A DNA stretch of 64,000 bases from Euphorbia lathyris (taxonomy: Eukaryota > Streptophyta > Magnoliopsida > Malpighiales > Euphorbiaceae), in the NCBI RefSeq assembly GCF_963576675.1, contig NC_088919.1, positions 51,482,501 through 51,546,500 of the forward strand, in the 5' to 3' direction. The notes under the pieces were generated by a model. The model was given only the letters and a program-made list of their open reading frames with translations. It had not been told where the DNA came from and did not search any database. Shown here one piece after another: positions 11,956-21,541 of the stretch (positions are counted from its first letter, which is position 1; each line of letters opens with the position of its first letter). The position numbers and the translations under genes were made by a program.

Positions 11956-14900
11956 AATATTTCAATTCATAATGTTTAAGTGGAGTAATGTTTGAGTTGA
12001 GTAATGTTTCAATTTTGTGATGTTTTAGTTCAGTTATGTTCTGGTTGAGTGATGTTTCGGTTCAGTGATATTCCGTTTAATAATATTTCAATTTAGTGAC
12101 GTTTCAGTTTAGTAATGTTTCAGTTTAGTAATATCTCATTTGCGTGATGTTTCAGTTTAGTGATGTTTCAGTTCAGTAATATTTCAGTTCAATGATATTT
12201 TAGTTCAGTAATATTTCAGTTGATTGATGTTTCATTTCAGTAATGATTCAGTTTAGTAATGTTTCAGTTTAGTGATGTTTCAGTTCAGTAATTTTTCCGT
12301 TCAGTGGTGTAGGAGTTCAGTAATGTTTTAGTTCAGTAATATTTCAGTTGAGTGATGTTTCAGTTGAGTGATGTTTCAGTTCAGTAATATTTTAGTTCAG
12401 TAATGTTTGAGTTCAGTGATGTTTGAGTTCATTAATGTTTTAGTTCCGTAATGTTTTAGTTCAGTAATATTTCAGTTGAGTGATGTTTCAGTTTAGTAAT
12501 GTTTCAGTTGACAGATGATTCAATTTAGTAATGTTTCAGTTTAGTAATATTTCAATTCAGTAATGTTTGAGTTCAGCAGTGTTTCAGTTCAGTAATGTTT
12601 TAGTTTAGTAATGTTCAATTTCAGTAATGTGTCAATTCAGTGATGTTTCAGTTTAGTAATATTTCATTTTAGTGATGTTTCAGTTCAGTTATGTTTTAGT
12701 TGACTAATCTTTCAGTTTAGTTATATTTTAGTTTAGTGATGTTTCAGTTTAGTAATATTTCAGTTCAGTAATGTTTCAGTTTAGTAATGTTTCAATTCAG
12801 TGACGTTTCAGTTCAGTGATATTTCAGTTCAGTAATGTTTCGGTTGAGTAATGTTTCAGTTTAGTAATATTTTAGTTCAGTGATGTTTCAATTAAGTGAT
12901 GTTTCAGTTTAATGATGTTTCAGTTCAGTGATGTTTCAGTTTCGTGATGTTTCAGTTTCGTGATGTTTCACTTCAGTAATGTTTCAGTTCAGTAATATTT
13001 CAATTTAGTGGTGTTTCAGTTCAGTGGAGTTTCAGTTCAGTAATGTTTCAGTTCAGTAATGTTGCAGTTTAGTAATATTTCAGTTAAGTGATATTTCAGT
13101 TTAGTAATATTTCAGTTCAGTGATGTTCTAGTTCATTAATGTTTCAGTTTAGTAATATTTCAGTTCAATGATGTTTCAGTTCAGTAATGTTTCAGTTTAT
13201 AAATATTTCAGTTGAATGATGTTTCAATTTAGTAATATTTCAGTTTAATAATGTTTCAGTTCATTAATGTTTCAGTTGAGTGATGTTTGAGTTCAGTTAT
13301 GTTTGAGTTCAGTAATATTTCAGTTCAGTAATATTTGAGTTTAGTAATGTTTCAATTCAGTAATGTTTCAGTTCAGTGATGTTTCAATTCAGTAATATTT
13401 CAGTTCACTGATGTTTTAGTTCAGTAATATTTCAGTCCAGTAATGTTTCAATTTAGTGATATTTTAGTTCAGTAATGTTTCAGCTTAGTAATGTTTGCGT
13501 TCAGTAATGTTTCAGTTGAGTGATGTTTGAGTTCAGTTATGTTTGAAGTTAATAATATTTCAGTTCAGTAATATTTGAGTTTAGTAATGTTTTAGTTCAG
13601 TAATATTTCAGTTTAGTAATCTTTAAGTTCAGTAATATTTCAGTTGCGTGATGTTTCAATTCAATACTATTTCAGTTTAGCAATGTTTCAGTTTAGTAAT
13701 GTTTGAGTTCATTAATGTTTCAGTTCAGTGATATTTCAGTTCAGTAATATTTCAGTTCAGTGATGTTTCAGTTGAGTGATGTTTCAGTTTAATAATATTT
13801 TAGTTCATTAATGTTTCAGTTCAGTGATGTTTCAGTTCAGTAATGTTTTGGTTTAGTAATCTTTTAGTTCAGTAATGTTTCAATTTAATGATGTTTCGGT
13901 TTTGTAATATTTCAGTTCAGTGATGTTTCAGTTCAGTGATGTTTCAGTTTAGTGATGTTTCAATTCAGTAATATTTCAGTTTAGTGATGTTTTAGTTCAG
14001 TAATATTTTAGTTTAGTAATGTTTCAATTCGGTAATGCTTCAGTTCAATGATGTTTCAGTTCAGTAATATTTCAGTTGAGTAAGGTTTCAGTTTAGTAAT
14101 ATTTTAGTTTAGTGATGTTTTAGTTCAGTGATGGTTTGGTTCAGTGATATTCAGTTTAGTAATATTTCAGTTCAGTGGTGTTTCAGTTCAGTAATATTTT
14201 AGTTTAGTAATATTTCAGTTCAGTGATGTTTCAGTGGAGTGATGTTTCAGTTTAGTGATGTTTCATTTCAGTAATATTTCAGTTCAATGATATTTTAGTT
14301 CAGTAATATTTCAGTTTAGTAATGTTTCAGTTCTGTAATGTTTCTGTTTGGTAATGTTTCAATTCGATAATGTTTTAGTTTAGTGAGGTTTCAGTTCAGT
14401 AATGTTTCAGTTGAGTAATGTTTCAGTTTAGTAGTATTTGAGTTCATGATGTTTCAATTCAAAAATGTTTTTGTTCAGTAATATTCTTGTTCATTAATGT
14501 TCCAGTTGAGTGATGTTTGAATTCAGTGATATTCAATTTAGTAATATTTCATTTTAGTGACATTTCAGTTCAGTAATGTTTCAGTTTAGTAATATTTCAG
14601 TTCAGTGGTGCTTCAGTTCAGTGGCGTTTCAGTTCAGTAATGTTTCAGGTCAGTAATATTTCAGTTAAGTGATGTTTTAGTTTAGTAATGTTTATTTTAA
14701 TAATATTTTAGTTCAGTTATGTTTCAGTTGAGTGATATTTCAGTTCAGTTATATTTCAGTTGAGTGATGTTTCAGTTCAGTAATGTTTTAGTTTAGTAAC
14801 GTTTCAATTCAGTAATGTTGGAGTTCAGTAATATTTCAGATCAGTGATGTTTCAGTTTCGTGATGTTTCAGCTCAGTAATATTTGAGTTTAGTAATATTT

Positions 14901-15105
14901 CTGTTTAGTGATGTTTCAGTTTAGTAATGTTTCAGTTCAGTGATGTTTTAGTTTAGTAATGTTTCAGTTCAGTAATGTTTCAGTTCAGTGATGTTTCAGT
15001 TGAGTGATGTTTCAATTCAAAATATTTGAGTTCAGTGATGTTTCATTTCAGTAATGTTTCAGTTTAGTAATGTTTGAGTTCCGTAAAGTTTTCTGTTCAG
15101 TGACA
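11956..15105 (+). repeat. 16-bp minisatellite array, block 2
   Basis: The same AGTTYAGTRATRTTTC unit as block 1 resumes after the pentamer tract and runs for about 3.15 kb, close to 200 copies. It ends at a short TTATGTTACATTACG pentamer remnant near 15110. Confidence 0.9.
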
Positions 15106-15243
15106 TTTATGTTATGTTACATTACGTTTGTGTGAGGGTATAAATCAATTGCATGAATGGGTAATATTTAATACGACATCTAAATGGATGGCATTAGACA
15201 TTTATTGTTGTCATTAGTGTGGCATTAGAATATATGAACTATA

Positions 15244-15397
15244 GAGATTGTAAGTTTAATGATTGTTTATAAATAAATGAATACTTAAAGAAATAAAAAA
15301 AATTGAGGATTTACAAATTGATATTTGGAATCCTAAGGATTTACAAATTGAGTTTACAATCTTAGAATTTATAAATTGAGCTTACAATTCTAAGGTA
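15244..15397 (+). repeat. satellite-locus module, copy 3
   Basis: GATTGTAAGTTTAATGATTG, then an A-rich stretch, then AAGGATTTACAAATTGAG-type units, matching the layout of the copies at 9176 and 11028. It marks the right edge of the satellite locus. Confidence 0.6.
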
Positions 15398-15794
15398 ATA
15401 AATAGGGGGACAACACCACTAATTAGAACATCATTAATGTTGTATATTCTCAATGTCAAGCTTTTCGTGTTTCCAATAAATAATCATTTATTAAGATTTA
15501 ATGCATATAACATTGATTAGACAGATACAAAATTACTTAAAAGAAGACGTCTTCTTATGTAAAATAAAAACATCCGGAAAAAAAATTATTTCTTGGAAGT
15601 TGGTTATTAATTGATGAAAGAGAATTCATTTTTTAAAATGAACAAGGTTTTAATTACAACCTACATGTCAGCAGGTAAAAACCTTTTTAATATTAAATGC
15701 CAACTTAAATTATGGACCATTAGATCTTGATCCAATGGATATTAAACACTCACCACCCATGGAGATAATTTAGTGCTCACCATTGAAAACAACC

Positions 15795-15796
<2 letters not shown>
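15398..15796. other. intergenic, no feature recognised
   Basis: AT-rich unique-looking sequence between the satellite locus and the AT dinucleotide tract. No coding or repeat structure is evident. Confidence 0.5.

Positions 15797-15860
<64 letters not shown>
15797..15860. repeat. (AT)32 microsatellite
   Basis: Thirty-two uninterrupted AT units directly beside the long-TIR element that follows. Confidence 0.95.
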
Positions 15861-15863
<3 letters not shown>

Positions 15864-15867
15864 AACT

Positions 15868-16755
15868 TAGAAATTTCTCTTCTACTGTGTGCCTGAACAT
15901 CACCTCAAAATCTGATGTGGTGTGTCATGGAAAATAGAAACATGACACCAATAAAAAAAATCTAAATTAAGTTTTCCTTGGATAAGTATAATTTATCTAA
16001 TAAAACCAAATAACTTTTATCTCTCTTCTAAATATTAAACTCCAGCAACGTTACAACTCTAGGCGGTTCTGCTAATATTTTTCTGATCGTTCTTTTCCAG
16101 TAACCACCACTTTTCTATCCATTTTCCTCTTCCACCACCTCCGATCGTTTTTCTTTGTATGTTTTTTCCTTCTTCCACAGCTAAAGGACAAGTGAAAACT
16201 AAGTAAAAATTGGTCGCCGCGACAATAACTCTACTAAAAAATCATTCAAGGTTTTTTGGATCTGAATTTTTATTTTAAGTCTAGGAAAAAAAAAGATGAT
16301 TTCAGAAAACCCATAAATTACTTGAAATTTTTGGATCTGAATTTTAATCTTTTTTAAAAGTTTTAGTTCAAAACCAAATTGAATTGAAGTTCATACAACC
16401 ACCACCGATGAGTTTTAATTGGATTTAAACATATTTTAAAAAGTTTTTAGATCTGAATATTAATTTTTAAATTTTTTTTAATTCAAATCCCAATTGAATT
16501 CAAGTTCATACAATCATATCTCTGTGTCTTTGAGATAAGTGAAATTCAGGTAAAAAAAGAGTGGAAAAAGATTGAAAGTGGTGGTTTCAAGAGGAAGGCC
16601 ACGACAAAGGCAAAGGAGAGATAAGAAAAGTCAATTAATGGCTTTTTAGTTATTCAAGAAATTTAATTAAATCTCATGTGTTTCAATTCTATTGACTATC
16701 GCACATCACATCAGATTTTGAGGTGGTGTGCTAGACACACAGTATAATTTCTCCA
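15868..16755. mobile_element. non-autonomous DNA transposon with ~80-bp imperfect terminal inverted repeats
   Basis: The left end (about 15870-15955) and the reverse complement of the right end (about 16670-16752) share GAAAT..TACTGTGTGYCT and an 18-base identical core CACCTCAAAATCTGATGT, then further imperfect matches. The interior (about 700 bp) has no open frame of note; it includes a C/T-rich stretch with TCCACCACCTCCGATCG that could be captured host sequence. Long TIRs without a transposase fit a Mutator-like or MITE-type element. A target duplication is not evident, and part of the right end (AGTATAATT) is duplicated just outside. Confidence 0.6.
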
Positions 16756-17526
16756 CAGTATAATTATCTCTAATGTCATAATATAGGTAAAGCATATTGC
16801 TAGTTTCTATTTGTTATCCTAGATTTCTAGCATTTATTTGGTGTTTAAACATTTTGTATAGGGTTAAACCCCAATTTGGTACCATTTGAAGAAATTATTC
16901 CCAATATAGAATTGGTTAGAAAATATTTCTTTAAATAGGGTTTTTTATATGTTATGGTTAAAAAAATTATCATTACGATGCACTAAACACCGTAATGAAT
17001 TTTTTTTCTTATTTTAATTACTGATTACGGTGTCATAGGCGCCATAATCAGCGTTTGTTGTAGGAATCCCTGCAACTATTGGCAGGGGCATGAAGCCATT
17101 GAGCAACAAATTTATTTTTTCAAATTATTATATTAAAATTAATAAAAATAAAATTAGGTAAATATTGATTAATTTTTTTAATAGAATATGAATTAAATAT
17201 TAGTTTTAAAAATATTAGTTTTTAATAAATTATTATAAAATGAGGATTAAATATGTAAGATTATAACGGACATGTCAAAATTATTATCAAATGTCACTCT
17301 AACCCTTCTAAATATTTTTTTTTGAAAGGTTCTAAATATTAATTATGTCTAAGATATTTAGTGTCACATCCGTGTCTAAATTTTTTACTCTTTATATCTC
17401 GGTATAGACTATAATGAATATTATTAGGTTTAGTTTAATATTTTTAAGTGTAAATTAAACGGTTTGGGTAAATTTTATAAGGAAAAAATAAACTAGAAGA
17501 CCAAAATCAATATTTCCTATACACTC
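16756..17526. other. intergenic with a cluster of three short hairpins
   Basis: No gene seen. Three successive inverted repeats occur within 120 bp: CATTACG/CGTAATG (16971-16997), an imperfect CTGATTA..TAATCAG pair (17021-17051) and CCCTGC/GCAGGG (17068-17087). The rest is AT-rich. Confidence 0.4.
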
Positions 17527-18358
17527 TGATGAGGGCATCTTATCCTTAAGCCCGAGTCCGGAACTACTAGAAGCCACCCGGGAGAACCCACTCAAAGAGA
17601 GCAAGGAACGACCCAAAACAGAGAACACGCGGGGCGTGTCCAACCTGACGCAAGGCGTGGGAATGGTGGTCTTGGATGAAAGACCATGTCAGTTGGTGAC
17701 GCGGGGCGCATCTCTTGCCACGCGGGGCGTGATTACTCACATTAAGCAAGAAAAGTTCCAGGAGAATAAACACGCATGGCGCAATCCTTGGGCGCCCCGC
17801 GTAGATTTCAATCCGCAGACCTCCCAGTTCCAGGAGCCTCATGACGCGGGGCGTGATCCACAGTACGCCTCGCGTGACGCCGAGCCACCAGGTCAGGAGC
17901 ATTTTAACGCGGGGCGTATTCCGCAGGACGCCTCGCGTACTGAACTCGAGCCAACCTCCTGAAGTCCAGGAGCATTTTTACGCGGGGCGTATCTCGACCT
18001 GGAGACTACTTCTCCTCCAAGTTCTTACCTTGGGGGACCATTTCTGCAACACTCTATTTACTGTATTGCCATTGTGACTTATTTACTAAACTACCATTTT
18101 CCCTATTTTACCCTCTTAGCCAAGTGTTAACCAAAACCCTATTCATAGGCTTTTGGGTCTTTCTCTTTGATTTGAGGGAGAGTATTTAAACTCCCATATT
18201 TTGTAATGTTCTTAACTTTGATGAATTAAAACTTATAGCCTCCTTGAGAGCTTGGATTTCTATCCTTTGGGTTAACTCAACCTTCAAGTATAGCTTGAGA
18301 AGATTGCATTCTTTGTGGATTTAAGATTAAAATCCTCAGTCGATTTCACCCTACATCA
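17527..18358 (+). repeat. 5' LTR of the gag-only element
   Basis: Starts TGATGAGGGC and ends CATCA two bases before the primer site. The first half (17620-17990) is GC-rich, with about eleven forward or inverted copies of a motif near ACGCGGGGCGT; the second half is AT-rich. The GC-rich block is conspicuous against the surrounding DNA. Confidence 0.65.
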
Positions 18359-18360
18359 GT

Positions 18361-18372
18361 TGGTATCAGAGC
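18361..18372 (+). promoter_or_regulatory. primer binding site, initiator tRNA-Met type
   Basis: TGGTATCAGAGC two bases after the LTR end is complementary to the 3' end of plant initiator methionine tRNA, the common primer for plant LTR elements. It sets the 5' LTR boundary. Confidence 0.9.
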
Positions 18373-18409
18373 CGAGTCGTTTTCCTTGATCGGAGACTTC
18401 TTCTCGGAG

Positions 18410-19612
18410 ATGGTTCAACCACGTATCACCACCGACACCATTGGAACTCAAGAACAAAGGCTTGAAGCTCTAGAATCAAGCTTGAAAGCCATAAATGACA
18501 AGATGAGTGAGTTGGAAGAGAGGCAAGAAATGGAACGAAGAGAAAGACGTCTAGATACGGAGAGACTTATTCTTGAGTTTCGGAATAGTCAAATCCAACC
18601 CGCCGGAGAGCCTCACCGGAGACAAGAAGAACAAACCCACCGTCTACTTGAAAGGCAACCAACACCACCACCGCGGATCACCTATGCACCACAAGTGATG
18701 GACCCTCGGGTTCAAGAGGTAAGGCGGACTAATCCCATAACCATTAGAAATGTGGATAGTGATAGTGATGGGGAGTTCTTTGATGATTATGATATGCCTA
18801 GGATTGCTAGGAATATGGGGATTAGAATTGATGAAAATGCCATGAATGGTAGGCCTAGACATGATGTGCATGTGAATGATGTTGTTGGTCCCGTGCATGT
18901 GCGTGCCGGAAATATGGATATTGTGCATAATGATGTTGTAGGTGGTTACGAGAGAGAAAATGTGGGTTTGAATGATCCGTATGAAGGCCGAGGTAATGGG
19001 AGAGGCGGATATGTTAGAGAGCCGAATATGAGAAGGGAATGTGGTGGTAACTTTGAGCGGGATGACGCTTTCAAACTGAAAGTGGACTTACCTTCATTTG
19101 GGGGAGAACTTGATATAGAGGGCTTCCTTGATTGGCTGCTAGAAGTGGAGCGGTTCTTTGATTATTCGGGAATACCGGAAGATAGGAAGGTTCGTCTAGT
19201 TGCTTACCGATTGAAAGGAGGAGCGTCAGTTTGGTGGGATAATGTTAAGGAAGGGAGAAGAAGAGGAGGAAGGGAACCGATTAGGTCTTGGTTGAGGATG
19301 AAGTCGATGTTGCGGGAACGGTTTCTACCACCCGATTATGAGCAGTACATCTACAGTTCCTATTGGAATTGTTCTCAAGGCGCTAGAAGTGTGCACGAGT
19401 ACACCTCGGAGTTCTTGCGGCTTTCGGCAAGGGCTAACTTGTCGGAAACCGAAAGCCAAAAGACTTCAAGGTATCTTGAAGGATTGAGGTACAACATCCA
19501 AGATCGGATTGGGACGCAAATGGTCATTCGGGTGCAAGATGCTCGTAACTTGGCATTGAAGGCCGAAGCTAGGGGTTCCGAGATTGTTAATCCAAGACGG
19601 GAGAGGGTCTAA
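18410..19612 (+). CDS. Gag protein of gag-only LTR retrotransposon
   Basis: Intact frame of 400 codons from the first ATG after the primer site. The N-terminus (about residues 10-65) is a charged coiled-coil-like region (QEQRLEALESSLKAI, ERQEMERRERRLDTERL). A Gly, Asp and Arg-rich spacer follows, then the retrotransposon gag domain (about 230-390): KLKVDLPSFGGELDIEGFLDWL, VRLVAYRLKGGASVWWDN, FLPPDYEQYIY and SVHEYTSEFLRLSARANL. That wording is characteristic of chromovirus-type Ty3/gypsy Gag. It ends before any CCHC zinc knuckle. Preservation of this one frame in an element without enzymes suggests it was under selection for cis-packaging until recently; that is inference. Confidence 0.8.
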   Translation: MVQPRITTDTIGTQEQRLEALESSLKAINDKMSELEERQEMERRERRLDTERLILEFRNSQIQPAGEPHRRQEEQTHRLLERQPTPPPRITYAPQVMDPRVQEVRRTNPITIRNVDSDSDGEFFDDYDMPRIARNMGIRIDENAMNGRPRHDVHVNDVVGPVHVRAGNMDIVHNDVVGGYERENVGLNDPYEGRGNGRGGYVREPNMRRECGGNFERDDAFKLKVDLPSFGGELDIEGFLDWLLEVERFFDYSGIPEDRKVRLVAYRLKGGASVWWDNVKEGRRRGGREPIRSWLRMKSMLRERFLPPDYEQYIYSSYWNCSQGARSVHEYTSEFLRLSARANLSETESQKTSRYLEGLRYNIQDRIGTQMVIRVQDARNLALKAEARGSEIVNPRRERV

Positions 19613-19640
19613 TATAAGTGCGCTTGAGTGCACTATGACG

Positions 19641-20460
19641 TGGGTTGACAACTGTCGTCGGGATATTCTATTTGATGCCGGCCATGGCCAAGTAGAGATT
19701 GAGCATGGTAGCTGGGTTAGTGAAATGAATGAAAGTGAAGTCCGTACATATTCAATTCAAAATCATGTTTGGGTTATGACGGGTACCTCAAGGGATCGCT
19801 CCAATTTGGGTTGATATATGTCGCCGGGATATACCATTTGAGGTCAGCTATGAGCGACTAGAGGTTGAGTCTAGCATCCGGATTGATGGCATGGAGTATA
19901 TAGGAGTCTGGGAATATTCAACTCAAGGTTATGATGGGGTTTTGAAGAGTGATCAAGAGATCGCTCTAAGTTGGGTTGACATGTTTCGTCGAGACGTTTC
20001 ATCCGAGATAAGCCATGGGCAAGAGAAGCTTATGGGGAGTCGTCGAGATAGTGAAGTGGGTGAAATAGTGGGTCGGGCATATTCGACTCAAGATCATATT
20101 GGGGATTTGAAGAGTACTTATGGGGTAAACCCTAATTGGGTTGATATGTCGGTGGGACATTTGAGGTAGGATATAGGCGGAAGGAGATTGTGGTGACTCT
20201 TCAAGTTTGTGATATGGAGATCAAGAGGGTCCGAGGTTAGTCGGTTCCACATGTCGTGGGAGTGTGGAGGAGCCTCCAAGACATTATGGAGGATTGGTTT
20301 GACCAACTTCGTCAAGATATTCCGTTTGATGTCGGTCGGAGATGGAAGCGAGTATTATGGAGGATGAGCACCGGGGGAAATACACAAGTTGAGATGTGGG
20401 GAGAGTTCATGAAGAGAAGGAGAATCCGACAATATATGGAGTGGATAACACCTACCGAGC
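19641..20460 (+). repeat. five degenerate ~165-bp tandem repeats
   Basis: Anchor TGGKTTGAYA followed by a TCGTCGRGA-like segment recurs at 19641, 19807, 19972, 20137 and 20295 (spacings 166, 165, 165, 158). Later landmarks in the unit, such as TATTCAACTCAAG and GATCGCTC, recur too. The open frames here are fragments of repeat units rather than a recognisable protein; ancient duplicated coding sequence is possible. Confidence 0.7.
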
Positions 20461-20515
20461 ACCATCTTTGTTCTATAAACATGTTGGGGTCCAACTCTAT
20501 TGAAGAAGAGGAGTA

Positions 20516-21230
20516 TGATGAGGGCATCTTGTACTCATGCGTGGGGCGAGAGATAGAACCCATGGAGTGTGAGTCCGGAGCCAAGGAGGGAGGAAGAAAA
20601 CCACGCGGAGGGGTGATCACTAACGCCTTCCACGCGGAGCGTGTTATAAGACAAGCGGAGCATGAAGGGATGGTTCAAGAAAGGGATGAAGACGCAGCTG
20701 ACGGGGACCAATTTTAGAGGCCCACTCATGTGGAGCATCCTTCAAGGCACGCAGAGCGTGCGATAGTTAAAGTAGTCTTCAACGCCAAACAAATAAGAGG
20801 GGGAAGAATATGGTTAAACTTTATCCATTTGACTGCCTTGCCCTTGCCTCTTTCTATTTCCTTAATTCATTCCTTAATTTACTCATTAATTGCCTCTTTG
20901 TATTTCCTTAGTTCATTCCTTAATTTACTCCTTAATTGTCTCTTTCTATTTCCTTAGTTTAAATCCTTAACTTACTCCTTAATTTACTCTTTTTAAATTC
21001 CTAAGTTGCCCCTACTCTTATCCTTGTTTGTAACCCTAGTCAGGGGCTTATTTAGTCTTTATCTTTACCCTTTATTAATTAAGTAGTTACCCTTTTGTGT
21101 AATTGTTTAGGTTTGTTTTAGGGTTTTGAGATGATATAAATACATCTCTTTCTTTGTAATGAAACAACTTTTTATCAATCAATTTTATTATCGTCTTCAT
21201 TGAAGCTTGTTAGGATTTTCAACCTCAACA
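20516..21230 (+). repeat. 3' LTR of the gag-only element (or of a close relative)
   Basis: Starts TGATGAGGGCATCTT as the 5' LTR does and is preceded by the purine-rich TTGAAGAAGAGGAG. It carries the related motif CACGCGGAGCGTG and then an AT-rich half with repeated TTCCTTAATTTACTC and a TATA-like GATATAAATAC near 21134. After the first bases it diverges strongly from the 5' LTR, and its right end (about 21230, CAACA) is a guess. Confidence 0.5.
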
Positions 21231-21300
21231 ATGGGGGATCTATGATTTCCTATGGATTTTTGACCATAAAACCGGGGATCTATGATTTCCTATGATTTCC

Positions 21301-21541
21301 TCTGAATTTGAAGTTAATCAGGTAACATATTGGATTGAATATGAGGGCCTACACGTTGCTTGTACTAATTGTGGTAGATACGGGCATATCAAGTCGGCAT
21401 GTGTTTTACCAAGCATCCGATAAGAAGTTAATGCTCAGGTGAGAACCAATGAAACGTTAGTGGCTAATTGTGACACTACCAACGGTGATCTTATGGTAAC
21501 TGCTTCTGAGGTTGAATTAAATGGGAAGGAGAATGAGTACG
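21301..21541 (+). pseudogene. L1-type LINE ORF1 fragment with CCHC zinc knuckle
   Basis: The frame through VTYWIEYEGLHVACTNCGRYG and on to HIKSAC shows the C-X2-C-X4-H-X4-C knuckle and the preceding YEGLHVAC context of plant LINE ORF1 proteins. A stop follows within ten codons and the fragment is cut at 21543 by an LTR-like sequence. It is a different LINE family from the one at 34903-40924. Confidence 0.6.

Larger units (their letters stand above)
17527..21230 (+). mobile_element. gag-only non-autonomous LTR retrotransposon (TR-GAG-like)
   Basis: In order: LTR starting TGATGAGGGCATCTT, primer binding site, an intact gag reading frame, a purine-rich stretch and a second LTR starting with the same 15 bases. 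There is no protease, RT or integrase anywhere inside. Between gag and the second LTR lie five degenerate ~165-bp tandem repeats. This is the TR-GAG layout: gag is supplied in cis and enzymes must come from another element. The two LTRs agree well only at their first bases and in general composition, so the copy may be a chimera of two subfamilies or one partner may have been replaced. Confidence 0.65.

Noticed and set aside
10958..11979. Open frames rich in Tyr, Val, Leu and Arg (RYVTLRYVT...)
   Set aside because: They are translations of the ACGTT pentanucleotide tract, where stop codons are rare in some frames; no protein family or start context supports them.
9338..15105. CRISPR-like regular array
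   Set aside because: The 16-bp units are contiguous with no unique spacers, and the context is a plant genome.
18361..18372. tRNA gene
   Set aside because: TGGTATCAGAGC here and at 33476 and 60621 matches only the tRNA 3' end complement; no cloverleaf surrounds it. These are retroelement primer sites.
20256..20717. 153-codon frame near the 3' LTR of the gag-only element
   Set aside because: Composed of tandem-repeat and LTR sequence; no domain.
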